From Lingula anatina (Eukaryota > Brachiopoda > Lingulata > Lingulida > Lingulidae): a DNA stretch of 23,676 bases. Every line of letters begins with the position of its first letter. The stretch's first letter is position 1. Shown piece by piece: positions 10,401 through 20,305 of this stretch. Under the pieces are notes generated by a model. That model had not been told where the DNA came from, ran no database searches, and saw only the letters and a list, made by a program, of their open reading frames with translations. The stretch lies in contig NW_019773644.1 in assembly GCF_001039355.2 (NCBI RefSeq), positions 45,164 through 68,839 of the forward strand. The letters are read 5' to 3'. The position numbers and the translations under genes are program-made.

Positions 10401-11385
10401 GATTTTCCGAAAAACATGTTGCTAATATGCAGTACATGACGACATAATAGTCCTTAAAAATCTGTTAATTTACCATTTAAAGGAACGTCACAAGAAGAAA
10501 TTGGAAGAAGCCATTGCTGCTACAAAAGAAGAGTGTGAAAGACTTGCCCAGCAGGAGGCAGCACGTGTGGCCAAGCTCCATCAAGAGGAGATCAAGAGAC
10601 ATGAACACAAGTAAGCAGTGACTTTGACACATGCAATTCATATGAGCTGTCAGCTGGATTAATTGACCAAATACCAGTGTGACATAAAAAAAAACTTCAA
10701 ATCTCTATAAACTAAAAATGTATAAATTTCATTTATTGAAGATAAACTGTTACCTGAGTATAACATTAAGGTGAAAACTATTATATAAATTTCTGTTGTC
10801 ATAGATAAGCTGTTAGTATTAAGGTAAAAACTGTCTTTCACAATATCAGCATCATAGCATGCCATTTTATCTTTCCAGGTATGATATCCTCACCAGAAAA
10901 TATAAAAAAGAGATCCGTCATAAAGAAAAAGTGGAAGGTGACTTCAAGGTATGAATTAAAAGTTTTATATTACATTGCACTGCAAATTACACCTTAAAGA
11001 CATTAAAGAGGTGGTTCAACCTACAGCATGTGCGTTATGCTGGCAGAAATTGTCATTGTTGTTCACAGCTACACATTTTATATTTACACAAGTAAAATAC
11101 TCTAATGCAGCAAAAATACACCTTAAAAAGGAAACAAATTACCGGGTATGTGAATATGACTTTTATTTCAAATATTTATATGGATGTTCTTTATTCATTG
11201 TCAATGTCTGTCATGTCAACTATTTTCAGGAGCTCCAAACTGACTACCAAAGATTCATGGACTATACGGATGGTTATTATCACTCTGATTACATGATGAG
11301 ACTCAGAAAACATGGAGAAAACTTGGCCAAGAAGCGAGTCAGTGTAGTCACATATGAAGATATTGAAAAGCTCGATTTAAGCTGA
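7434..11385 (+). CDS. 321-residue coiled-coil protein, C6orf163-like (6 exons)
   Basis: Exons are 7434-7617, 9088-9269, 9825-10070, 10483-10610, 10879-10948 and 11230-11385 (TGA). All have GT/AG sites and matching phases, totalling 966 nt. Residues 1-61 are Ser/Arg-rich and basic. From residue 62 to the end there is no proline, and the chain is dense in Glu, Lys, Arg and Ala, which predicts one long helical coiled coil. The C-terminus is distinct: DYQRFMDYTDGYYHSDYMMR, then a short basic tail ending KLDLS. The start is the ATG at 7434; an in-frame upstream TTG at 7404 is not a likely eukaryotic start. From memory, vertebrate C6orf163 (about 329 residues) shares an H..I.DIG segment before the coil and a [FY]Q[KR][FY].[ND]YT segment near the end, but I could not run an alignment. 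Biochemical function is unknown. It shares a divergent promoter with TPP2. Confidence 0.85.
7618..9087. other. Intron 1 of the coiled-coil gene
   Basis: The donor is G|GTAAGG and the acceptor CTGTAG. It holds an antisense LINE 3' end (7793-8309), poly-T and poly-C/A tracts (about 8478-8500, 8684-8710) and a short (GAT)n run (8899-8918). No coding exon was recognised. Confidence 0.7.
7793..8309 (-). mobile_element. Non-LTR retrotransposon (LINE) 3' end, 5'-truncated
   Basis: A minus-strand frame (8309-8019) reads FKPKIPAELRLCKLCDSN and then DEFHLLLECKAYDSLR, giving C-x2-C-x9-H-x4-C. This zinc knuckle closes many LINE ORF2 proteins, after the reverse transcriptase. A stop at 8019 is followed by about 220 bp of AT-rich 3' UTR and an AATAAA (7798-7793, minus). 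It begins just after an in-frame stop, so it is a fragment. It is antisense to the host gene. Confidence 0.7.
9281..9399. repeat. (GT)n then (GA)n microsatellite
   Basis: This compound dinucleotide tract starts 11 bases after the exon 2 donor (GTGAGT at 9270). Read through, it would only give a Cys/Val-rich tail, so the donor is preferred. Confidence 0.95.
9765..9820. repeat. (TTA)n tract serving as polypyrimidine-like run of an acceptor
   Basis: ATT/TTA repeats run directly into TTCTCAG, the acceptor for exon 3 of the coiled-coil gene (9825). Confidence 0.9.
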
Positions 11386-12000
11386 TATTAACTTCATAGC
11401 ATCAAAACAGTTATCAGCTCTGATAATAATTTGTGTGTGTAATTCTGGTCTGAAGTTTAGACAGCCCCTGATGCAAGTAGTGTTCATAGTGCAGTTTACA
11501 ATTAATTTCAAGGATGATTTCACAAAAGACCACCTGGGGGCAGTGCAGTGACAAGATAAATGTGTACTGAATTATTGCCATGAAGGTTTAATCTGCAAGT
11601 AGACAAATTTCACATTCTAAGCCTATTGGATAACAACTTGTCATTGAAATGAAGGAGATACGTTGTTCAAGTAATGTTTGTGCAAAGGCAAATTCTTCAG
11701 CCTCCTAAGTCAAAGGCAAAAATGAAGTCAAATCAGTAGATTATGTTTTCATTGCCACAGATTTCAAATTGTGTGTTTGTGGACATAATGTGTTTGATGA
11801 AATGATCAGAATACAGGGCACTTGTCGTGATTCAGTAGGAAAAGAAATGATTGGAATTCCAGCTAATTTTTTCTCTTAATATATTCTTAGAATTTTGTAT
11901 TGCCAAGGATGATAGAAGTCTGTGCTTTTGGAGTGCTTGCTGTTTATAGTTTCAAGGTCAAGCTCATTCAGAACATGAAATAAAATAATGTGATTGATTA
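11386..12000 (+). other. 3' UTR of the coiled-coil gene
   Basis: The first AATAAA after the stop is at 11979-11984, followed by a T/G-rich stretch. A second AATAAA lies at 12113-12118. No other feature was seen. Confidence 0.55.
11979..11984 (+). terminator. Polyadenylation signal AATAAA
   Basis: Canonical hexamer about 590 bp after the stop of the coiled-coil gene, with a TG-rich element (TGTGATTGATTATTG) just downstream. Confidence 0.5.
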
Positions 12001-13406
12001 TTGTACTATGATTTTAAAATCTTAGAACTAGAAGATCAGAGATGCAATACCGCCTCCTCAGTATGTGCCACCAGCTAGATAATGCACAGAAAAAGGATGA
12101 GTACACACAGAAAATAAACATTGTCAAATATAATTATAAAGAGTTTTAAATTTTGGCATATAATGGCTGACTCACCCTTAAAAATGTACCTATTTGTGCT
12201 AGTTACTCTGGCAGAACACGGACCAACATCAGGTTTAGGCTTAAGAAGTTTATGAAATGCAAAGTTAACCTTATTAAACTATCAGTGAGAAAAACGGAAG
12301 TATCACCAAGCGTGGCAACATACATGCCAAGCACTAACAATTGTTTCAACAGTGTTGTCAATCAACATACAGGAAACAGTTAACCAAAGACATGACTGTT
12401 GTATATTTATTATTATTTTTTAGTTAATCTTTATAGGTTTACATTTGATTTCGTCTTATTACAATGACAAGATTAACACAATGTTTATGGTTGATCTTCA
12501 GAAGGATTTTTCTACAACATGCTTTTTTACGTGAATTTAGAAGGCTAGATATAATGCAAAGCACTGCATCAAAACTCGGTCAACATTGTTTTCATAGTCT
12601 TTTATTTGAAAGTTTACATCAGTGTCAATGTATATTTGACTTTCCTTTGCTGTTGCAGTATATCATACACTTCAGTTATAAGATGCATTTCATATTATCC
12701 TCAAATGTTAGGAATAAATTTATATGACATATTTTGCAACTTGACGTACTCCTCATTTATCATGATAACTGTTCACATTATTATATATAAAAAGAAAAAA
12801 TATGATGTAGAAGTTGGAAAACAAGAGCCAAATGAAAACTATTGTTTACTGACAATACATGTTATTTAAAACTAAAAAAAAGTTGCATGTGGATTTTAAT
12901 CCTACAGTTTCAGTTTTTTTAAACTAACCTAGCCTCTGATATTTCAAGATACTGAAAAAGTTGCTTGCTAATATTAATAGTCAGCTACAACCCTGTGAAC
13001 TATGAAACTTAGGGTACTGGCATCAGAATAATTAAGGTGGTATGTATTAAATCCCACACTCTGAGTACTAGCCTGAGGGGTTCCATTACTCCACACTTCA
13101 CTAGGTAAATTCTCCATTTGAAATGTTTTTCAGTTATTCCATTATCTATGCACCCACCCTGCTGACTTGGTTTTATCCATTACATTGACAGAAACATCAA
13201 AACCAGATAAAAAAAAACTTCCTGGAATCTGACAATGTGTAGGATTCTGACAAGCTCCATCTGCTATTTACTTGTACTTAAACTATAAGCCTTGGGGGGC
13301 CCATGATTACACAAATGGTGGTACGGTTAGTCGAGTCATACATTCTCTTTCATTGTGTAAAGTAGTGCAGTCCACTGACAGGGTAGAACATACAAAGCAT
13401 TGTCCA
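12001..13406. other. Convergent intergenic region / COPS6 3' UTR
   Basis: No gene is supported. Candidate minus-strand polyadenylation signals for COPS6 are ATTAAA (12900-12895) and AATAAA (12606-12601), both far from the stop. Open frames at 12464-12869 have low-complexity composition and no recognisable domain. Confidence 0.5.
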
Positions 13407-13528
13407 ATTCCTCGATGAGTAGTTTGTGGGTTTAGTCATTGCCCCAGTGCAATTTGCACCATTGTTTAAATCTCCTTTCCATTTCATTCTTTCTCTGTAT
13501 TGTACACAAAGTATTTCCCAAGTGAATG

Positions 13529-13600
13529 TTAAAAGAAGAGCCCTCTCATTCTTCTGCCCATGCCTTGCCGATCATAGAGGACATTAAATTTATTCACAAA
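13529..13600 (-). CDS. COPS6: COPS6 terminal exon, copy A (duplicate beyond an N)
   Basis: This is a second intact copy of the last coding exon, with its own CAG acceptor, full 24-codon frame and TAA stop. It lies in a 206-bp direct repeat separated from copy B by a 3-base spacer containing the only N of the window. It is either a scaffolding artefact made from two alleles or a true tandem exon. Because both copies encode the same protein end, gene function would be unaffected. Confidence 0.85.
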   Translation of the reverse strand, partial: FVNKFNVLYDRQGMGRRMRGLFF

Positions 13601-16600
13601 CTGAAAAAAGATNGATTCCTCGATGAGTAGTTTGTGGGTTTAGTCATTGCCCCAGTGCAATTTGCACCATTGTTTAAATCTCCTTTCCATTTCATTCTTT
13701 CTCTGTATTGTACACAAAGTATTTCCCAAGTGAATGTTAAAAGAAGAGCCCCCTCATTCTTCTGCCCATGCCTTGTCGATCATAGAGAACATTAAATTTA
13801 TTCACAAACTGAAAAAAGATGAAATTTTAAGTATTAAATTTACAATAAGAAATTCACAGCAAAAGAGCTAAACTCTTTACCATAATCAAATGAAGTGTTA
13901 AACTGATACTGATATGGCTTTTTCTTTGATAAATTAAATCACTTTTGATTTTATAAACAATTAGCTCTGTTCCATAGAAATAACTCTTCATACTTTGCCA
14001 AAGTTAAGAAGAAAAGTTTAAAAGTTTTCTAATATGTGGCCAGTCTGGAAAGGCTGAAACAAGAAAATTTGAAAGTCATTTCTTTGATTAATTCTACAAT
14101 ATATTAAAAAAAATATATTACATATGATAAACCTACCTGATTAATTGTATTGCATCCCTTGGTAAGAGTCCCTAGGTATGTCATTAGGCTAACATCATTA
14201 CATTGCTGGAATAGAAAATTAAAAAGAAATAGAATCTAAAAGTGAAAACAAGGAGCAAAATATGACCCCCATGTGTTCTCAGTGGACATAGATTTTTAAC
14301 TAACAATTCTAATAAAGAGAAAAAAGAAATATTACTTTTAGCATCTGGTCTGTTTGTGCTGTTACTTGTTTACCATTTTTTACTGTAGATATTTTTCATG
14401 GTTATGTTTTCAGCCTATTTAAATAATTGATCTTACATATTTTCTTTTTCAAACATTGCCTCACAAAGCTTCAATCCTTTTTTTTTTGTGTGTGTGTGCA
14501 GGCAAATTTTCTATGCAACAAAAATAGAGGTTATATAGAAGTATGAAAAAATTGTCCAAATTTAAAAAAAAAAGCGACCTGTCTGGGGCTGTTTATTGAG
14601 TTCAGAAATCTTACTGACAAGTGTGGTTTAGAAGTCTGCATTAGGAATTTCTAAAATATTCTTACATTGAAGAAATCCTCTTTGAACTTTTCAGATCTTA
14701 ACACTGGCAACCTGTGGCATAAGCTGTACGTCTCTCGGAGTATCTCATGATTTTTTGGCACTTCACCTGGAAACAAATAACATAAAGAAGCCAAAAAGAA
14801 AAAACCAAGCAATTTCTGAACTATTAAAATAGTTGTTGTGTGGTTATTATATTTAAAGTAACTGCAGATTTCAGCATAATAATATGATGTTTTAAGAACA
14901 CGCCCTAAATTTCTCAAACCTTTCAGTATGGCACTCAAATGTAATATCTACCTGCTTGCACTGCCTTGAGGTAGTCCAAGATGACCTTCACCCTTCCGTG
15001 TAACATCTTGATAGCATTGTGTTGAGCTGTAAGATGTTCTGAGACTGAAAAAAAAAACGGCAACAATTTTATTATGCAGTAAAATACACGTTTGTCACAT
15101 CAAAATGCTTATACAGTACTGAAAATAAAACACAAACTATTAGTTTTTTTTTTTATTACAGCAATACAGTATATAGCGTAAATATATAATTTTGCAATGT
15201 GTCCCTTTTACAATACACATAAAATAATATGTAATGTATATAATATAGGTTTGCAATCTGTGCAAACCTATATTATATAGGTTTGCAATCTGTGCACTAA
15301 ATATTTTAAAGAGCATGCCTGTGACATTAATTGCATCTCTATGTGAAGGTATACGGTTACTAGTACTCCCTGTTCATATTATCTAGACATGTATCAACCT
15401 CCCCATTTGCAGTTATACTCTTTCATAAGAAAATATTTCATAATGCCAACAGAGTCACAAGTGGGACCACAGATTGGTGTCTCAGTGTGAGGACACACTG
15501 ACCACTGACCTAATGAGTTCTCAGCACTTTCTGAACTGGACACTCTGGCCACGTGGTCCACCCCTATCCTCTCGGCCTCTTCTGTGGCCAGTGTGTACTG
15601 GAGCTCCACAAACAACATGGTGGCCTGGAATTACAGGAGAGTAAGAACAAGTTTAAATCAAGTTTTTTTTAAGTCTGTATAGGAGTATAGATGAAGTCAA
15701 ATGAGTGGGGGGAAGGTGTCTAGAAAAAATATAATATGAGATTGACTCAAAGACTATAAACTTGTATGATAATCTTAATTCAGAATCTGACTACGTAGCT
15801 GTAGTTAATATAAGGTGTTGTACTCACCACCCCATTGACCAGGTCAATTACAGATTCATACACACTGACTGGAAGCTGCTGGGAATAAAACAATGTCAGG
15901 GAGTCAATTCTATCTGTACAACTTCTGAATGAGGAAAAAACACCTCACCACGATTTCTCAATATCTCTTACTTGTTCAACTCAGCTACAAATGATATCAA
16001 GCTCAAAGTCAAAGAAACTACATGTATTCTAAAGCATAATTATATTATAAAATTTGTTAAGCATTCAAAAATTGTTGATAAACTAACATTTGTTTTCTTT
16101 TTCCTCTCCCCCCCCCCTTCCCATCCCCCCTCTTTAAAGCCATCCTGGCAGATTTGGCAATTTATCCAATTACTTATTCATCAATAAATGAAAGATACCC
16201 AACAGACTTTTTTCCTTCAAAATCAAGTACTAGCATATCATCTGATCAATTTATGAGTTTAAATTTAATTTACACTATAAAAAGGAGCTTAACTTTACTT
16301 ATGTGTATTAAAACATGAGCACAAAGGTGTAATTATTAAAATGTGTTATATAAGATCTACTGCAAAATCAGATAAAAAGTATTCAATGTCCAATACCAAT
16401 ACCTATAAATATCAAAATATTTCAAGAATGATATTAAAATTAAAATTTCATAAGTTAAAACTCACATCAGCTTGTCTTGATACTGGACTCAACTTCAGGA
16501 AAATTGGACTTTCATTGATATCACAAACCTGTGAGAAATAGTGAAATTATTAGTATTCATTTATTGCATTTTTTAATTTAAGTACCATGTACAGTGCAGT

Positions 16601-18397
16601 CCTCATGTGAGTGGCTCTCGAATTTGTTAATTTTTTTAAAAATTAGAATCATGAATGTACTTATATGTCCTTAAATTAAATTCTTTTAAAATTAATAACA
16701 ATGTAAGCATTTCAAGTGTAACATATAAAATTTAATTGCAAAATAATTATCAAAAAGGCAGCGACATCCCCCATCCCCCCTCCACCCCATACATCTCTCC
16801 AGTATCTCGTACCTGTCTGTGTACTGTGATGTCTGATTCATCTGGCATCTCTCCAGTTGTATACCAACCCAGGAAGTCCATGTCACTAAAAACTTGCTTA
16901 ACTGAAAGTAGAAAATGTAAAGTATAATTTTAATATAATACATATGATTTAGAAGTAAGATTATACCAGAGCAATGAGTTAGGCAAGGCATAAAAAAACA
17001 TTATGTCCCTCGGTCCACACCAGAAGCAGGTCATAGATGTAGTGTCTTTTAACATATTATTATATACATTTTTTTCATGCGGCAAACTTAGATTAACTTA
17101 AACAGTCAACAATTCTATGGTATATTTATTTTTTCACCAATGAAGTCAAAACAATTCAATCAAAGTAAAAGCAACAATAACAGTTTAAGCCTTTCATGTA
17201 GCTCTTAAATAAACACTAGTTTTAGCAAAAGTTTATAATGATAATAATACCAAAAATTATAATATTTATCTAAAGTCTAAAACCTGTAAAATTCAGAACA
17301 TTTTACAACCAAAAACATCCCAATATTAAGACAAGATCTAAAACCCACAGTTAAGACACTGAAAGGAAATTCACATTATACAAAGTGTTATACAGAAAAT
17401 AACTTCAACTGTAATATTTCTTTAAAAGAATTGTTGAGTTGTTTTTAAAATCATCCTTGGAAACTAATTGGTGAAAACTAAGTGGCAACTGTTACTTATG
17501 TTCCACATTACTGGAGCAAACACCATACTAGTAGTTTTGTTGCCACTGGTGTTTAGTATCAGCTGAAGTTATATATATATCAAGTGACTTACACTGTTCT
17601 TCTTTAGTAGTGTAGTACTCCCTGTCAATTATAGTGTCTCCTTCTACAATGTCAAACATCAGTTCAAATGAGTTCATCACTTCGATGTTTCGGCTGTGCT
17701 GTTTACCAATCAATGCTCCGAGAACTAAAAAAAGAAACGTCTAAGTTTCTATGTGTTTATGAAGATTCATTTTCTTACTCTATCTCTTATCACCTCAAGT
17801 TAATAATTCTCTGTTCTAATATACAAATAATTTTACTACATTTAAATACATGTATGAGAAAGAGAATACAGTATATCAGCACTAGTACACAATTCTAAAA
17901 TTATGAGGGACCCATTTTCCAATTTCACAAATGTCACATTTTCCAAATTCCAAGCTAGTTAAGGTGTTACTGTTTTTATAACACTGTCATTATTGTAGAA
18001 ACTTCTATTTTGTCTCAAAACTTTCATTAGTTTTTAATTACTTCATTAAAGTCTCACATGTTGACAACATAGTAATAAAACTCTCGATCGAATGACAAAC
18101 AACCTGGAATTTTTCAGAGAACAATGTTGTTCGCATCATCGTAAAAAGTAAGTATGTATTTAAGTTACTTCGTCTGTGTACTTATAAATGACAATGACAG
18201 TGTCAATAACACACACAGCCACAGGCGAGGCGTAACTCACTCTTTACAGGCTTTCCTTCCTGAGCCCGGACTCGCGTCCAATGTTCGGATATATTCATTA
18301 TCACCAGTGGGTGGAGCTGCACCGATACACTGCCAGACAAGCTAGAGGACGCCATAACATTTGACGGAGCCGCATCCACCTCCATTTTCGAAGCCAT
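13529..18397 (-). CDS. COPS6: COP9 signalosome complex subunit 6 (10 exons, complete)
   Basis: CSN6 is a non-catalytic MPN-domain subunit of the COP9 signalosome, which removes NEDD8 from cullins. Exons on the minus strand are 18397-18241, 17724-17593, 16901-16813, 16528-16466, 15878(or 15875)-15828, 15624-15510, 15044-14952, 14766-14666, 14205-14137 and a last exon at either 13808-13737 or 13600-13529. Joined, they give 313 residues (312 with the alternative acceptor of exon 5), against about 327 in vertebrates. Diagnostic blocks are [70 protein letters not shown] and the C-terminal [15 protein letters not shown]. At residues 108-113 it reads GWYTTG where the active JAMM enzyme CSN5 has GWYHSH, so metal binding is lost, as is normal for CSN6. 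The ATG at 18397 has G at -3 and G at +4. Confidence 0.96.
13737..13808 (-). CDS. COPS6: COPS6 terminal exon, copy B (joined directly to exon 9)
   Basis: This 24-codon exon includes the TAA and encodes [18 protein letters not shown] followed by RGLFF. It is preceded by a T-rich tract and CAG acceptor and is the copy nearest exon 9 (14137). It encodes exactly the same residues as copy A at 13529-13600; the three differences are all synonymous (GTT/GTC, CGA/CGG, AGG/AGA in copy B/A order). Confidence 0.9.
   Translation of the reverse strand, partial: FVNKFNVLYDRQGMGRRMRGLFF
15237..15297. repeat. 19-bp perfect inverted repeat with an adjoining direct copy
   Basis: TATATAATATAGGTTTGCA (15237-15255), a 5-nt loop ATCTG, and its exact reverse complement (15261-15279) are followed by another TATAGGTTTGCAATCTGTGCA copy running to about 15297. 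It lies within COPS6 intron 6. Confidence 0.9.
15875..15880 (-). promoter_or_regulatory. COPS6: NAGNAG tandem acceptor of COPS6 exon 5
   Basis: On the minus strand the intron ends TTCCCAGCAG before CTTCCAGTC. Use of the first AG adds one Gln (AD-Q-LPVSV); use of the second gives ADLPVSV, matching the family's TDLPVSV. Confidence 0.7.
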
Positions 18398-18410
18398 CGC
18401 AGCAATTCAA

Positions 18411-18424
18411 AGCGCCACCTAGGG
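18411..18424. promoter_or_regulatory. CTCF-like motif AGCGCCACCTAGGG
   Basis: It resembles the core of the bilaterian CTCF site (AGCGCC.CCT.G.GG). It lies 14 bp upstream of the COPS6 ATG. Match judged by eye only. Confidence 0.35.
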
Positions 18425-18794
18425 AAGTAGTCATGCAAGATAAGCCGAAAAGAAAAGTTACCCTTAGGATCCGGGACTGACGGTGAATAATCAGTAAAAT
18501 CTCACCCAAGCTTCAGTTTTGACGTGTGTAAATACATTGATTTGTTACTTTAGTTAAAAGAAGGGAAACAGTGCCAGGTTAGTAGGTAACTGTCTTTCAA
18601 ACATTTGCTACTAGACGGTTGTACCCTGTACCTCTATGTCAATGAGACAGTAGCTGTTGTAAGTTAAAATACAAATTGTTGAATGTTAAGACTGGGCGTG
18701 TAGATCAAACCTGGTAAATTGATTACGAAATGCGACATACGTATCCGTTTGTGTAATCATTTACTAGTATATCATCTTTATGATTATATATATA

Positions 18795-18947
18795 GGCGTG
18801 GGGTTCGGGGGGTTCGAAAGAACCGCCCCTTTTGCTGGGAAAAGGTCCACTCTGGGTAAAATTTGATCTATGTACATGAAGTTTTTATGGAAAAAGGTCC
18901 ACTTTTTCAGAAAAAGAACCCCCCTTTTGAAATGGCTGGCTACGGGC

Positions 18948-18950
<3 letters not shown>
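18795..18950. repeat. Dispersed repeat, probable transposon fragment, flanked by TA runs
   Basis: Unlike its surroundings it holds G and C runs and internal imperfect duplications: GGAAAAGGTCCACT is repeated as GGAAAAAGGTCCACT, and GAACCGCCCCTTTTG as GAACCCCCCTTTTG. On the minus strand it begins CAGGCCCGTAGCCAGCC, a terminus I recall from repeats common in marine invertebrates. Both flanks are TATA-rich. Confidence 0.5.

Positions 18951-19035
<85 letters not shown>
18951..19035. repeat. (TA)n microsatellite
   Basis: About 42 uninterrupted TA units. Long Ile/Tyr frames across it are artefacts. Confidence 0.98.
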
Positions 19036-19042
<7 letters not shown>

Positions 19043-19426
19043 ATCAGGAAAAAATTCAAACTGATCAGAGAAGTAAATGCAAAACAGATTTGCAATTCTC
19101 TTGGAATTTGCAAAATATTCCTACCCGCAACAAATAAGGTAGAGAAGTTAAAATTTGTTGTTGTTTTTTTAAGTACTGTATTATATTTCATTTTTACACA
19201 GATATCTTGGTAATTGCTTTCTCAAGTACTCGCTTTTAATGTAAAGTCTGCTGAACTATTTTAATGGATTTTAGACTTAAATAAATTTCCATATTATTAT
19301 TAAAATTTCCTTGATCATTCATATCCCTGTAACATTTACTAGTACATGTACATCAATTTGCTGTTTCACTGCTAGATTTATTTATTACATGTATTAATAT
19401 TGAGTATTGACATTCAGGTCCAGACC

Positions 19427-20305
19427 ATGTCTTATCAGATTCATGGGGTCCCTCCCCCAGTGTACCCAGGTGTGGATTCCACGCCTACCCACAATGAAAA
19501 CACTGCGCAGCTTACCAAAGCAAGAGAAGCAGGGGAAGGTGAGTGACATTTTCAATTTTAGGCTTGTTATAGATTAACTGGCAATCACTCTAGTACGTGT
19601 CACTGTTCAAGATAATTTTTAATGGGTAAAATGAAGTGACTGCATTCTGAACAGATAATCTGCCGACTAAATATGGCCAATCCCACTTCAAAGGCGAATA
19701 AGAAAATGAAGCATGTGATATCGTCCACTCCTTAATCACCATTGAATAATTTATTTAATTGCAAAATAGACTGATTCTACTCTCATTTTAATATTTTCAT
19801 AAATTTATTTATTTATTTATTTAATATGACATGATAGTTTACTAGTAATTCAATTTTGCTACAGGTAAACATTAACATGACTTCTTCTTAATTTTCAGTT
19901 GATGAAAATGAGATAGTTGTAATGGAAGCTAAAGAAGAAGAGCCAGGGCCTGCCACTTTTGCCATCGAACCTGGTTTCCGTAACACACCAGATAACCCTT
20001 GCAGAGAGAGCACCATCACCGTCCCTCATCTGGTACGGAAAGTTGCCTCCGAGGAACTGGTGCCAAAAGGCTGGAAAAGTCTCAATCGTGTGTTGATCGT
20101 GACTTATATTTCGTATTTATTTTGTCCGTTCATCGCCTGTGCGGCCAATGCGTGGGTGTGGAAGGCAATCAGGGCGCGGGAGAAGGGCGTGTATGCCAGG
20201 ACCCAGGAGTTCTCCAGGATGGCTGTCATAGCCGTTTATGTTGCAATTCCACTTGGTCTAGTGATCTATGTGACTATTATACTTCTTGTAGTTTTGCAAG
20301 GGTAG
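19427..20305 (+). CDS. Dispanin/CD225-like two-pass membrane protein, 172 residues (2 coding exons)
   Basis: Exons are 19427-19538 (donor GGTGAGT) and 19899-20305 (acceptor TTTTCAG, stop TAG). The phase is 1 and the total is 519 nt. The N-terminal ~95 residues are hydrophilic, with a PPPVYPG stretch and an acidic EAKEEEPGP segment. Hydrophobic segments sit at about 100-122 (containing FCPFIACAANAW) and 146-170. They are joined by a basic loop, WKAIRAREKGVYARTQEFSR. A proline-bearing N-terminus, a CPF segment in membrane helix 1, a K.R.RE-rich loop and a Ser/Arg run before helix 2 match the dispanin/CD225 layout (IFITM and PRRT families). Cys113 and Cys118 sit where such proteins are often palmitoylated. 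Family membership is by pattern only; the role cannot be inferred. An AG at 19416-19417 just before the ATG suggests an upstream non-coding exon. Confidence 0.8.
19539..19898. other. Intron of the dispanin-like gene
   Basis: G|GTGAGT donor and TTTTCAG acceptor. It contains an ATTT run (about 19801-19822); nothing else recognised. Confidence 0.7.

Larger units (their letters stand above)
9270..11229. other. Introns 2-5 of the coiled-coil gene
   Basis: Introns are 9270-9824, 10071-10482, 10611-10878 and 10949-11229. They are AT-rich apart from the two microsatellites. A 39-codon open stretch at 10323-10439 in intron 3 follows an AG and is the only candidate extra exon seen. Confidence 0.7.
13407..13820. 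repeat. 206-bp direct duplication flanking a single N
   Basis: Segment 13407-13612 repeats as 13615-13820 at a constant offset of 208 with three substitutions, all inside the COPS6 exon and all synonymous. The N is at 13613. Confidence 0.95.
13809..18240. other. COPS6 introns
   Basis: From 3' to 5': 13809-14136, 14206-14665, 14767-14951, 15045-15509, 15625-15827, 15879-16465, 16529-16812, 16902-17592 and 17725-18240. Apart from a palindromic cluster in 15237-15297 and a poly-C tract (about 16106-16130), they hold AT-rich unique sequence with no gene or recognisable transposon. Confidence 0.7.
18398..19426. promoter_or_regulatory. Divergent intergenic region between COPS6 and the dispanin-like gene
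   Basis: About 1 kb between two diverging ATG codons. It starts with a CTCF-like motif beside COPS6 and includes unique sequence (18425-18790), a dispersed repeat (18795-18950), a (TA)n tract and a splice acceptor (19416-19417). The promoter and a non-coding first exon of the dispanin-like gene probably lie in 18425-18790; no exact start could be set. Confidence 0.5.

Noticed and set aside
12464-12869. Two overlapping 87-codon frames in the convergent intergenic region
   Set aside because: AT-rich, overlapping frames without motif, likely COPS6 3' UTR or spacer.
18806-18824. GGTTCGAAAGAACC as a tRNA box B or T-loop
   Set aside because: No cloverleaf or box A at the right spacing; it is part of the dispersed repeat.
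18863-19213. Long Ile/Tyr open frames on both strands
   Set aside because: They are created by the (TA)n tract, which has no stops in some frames.
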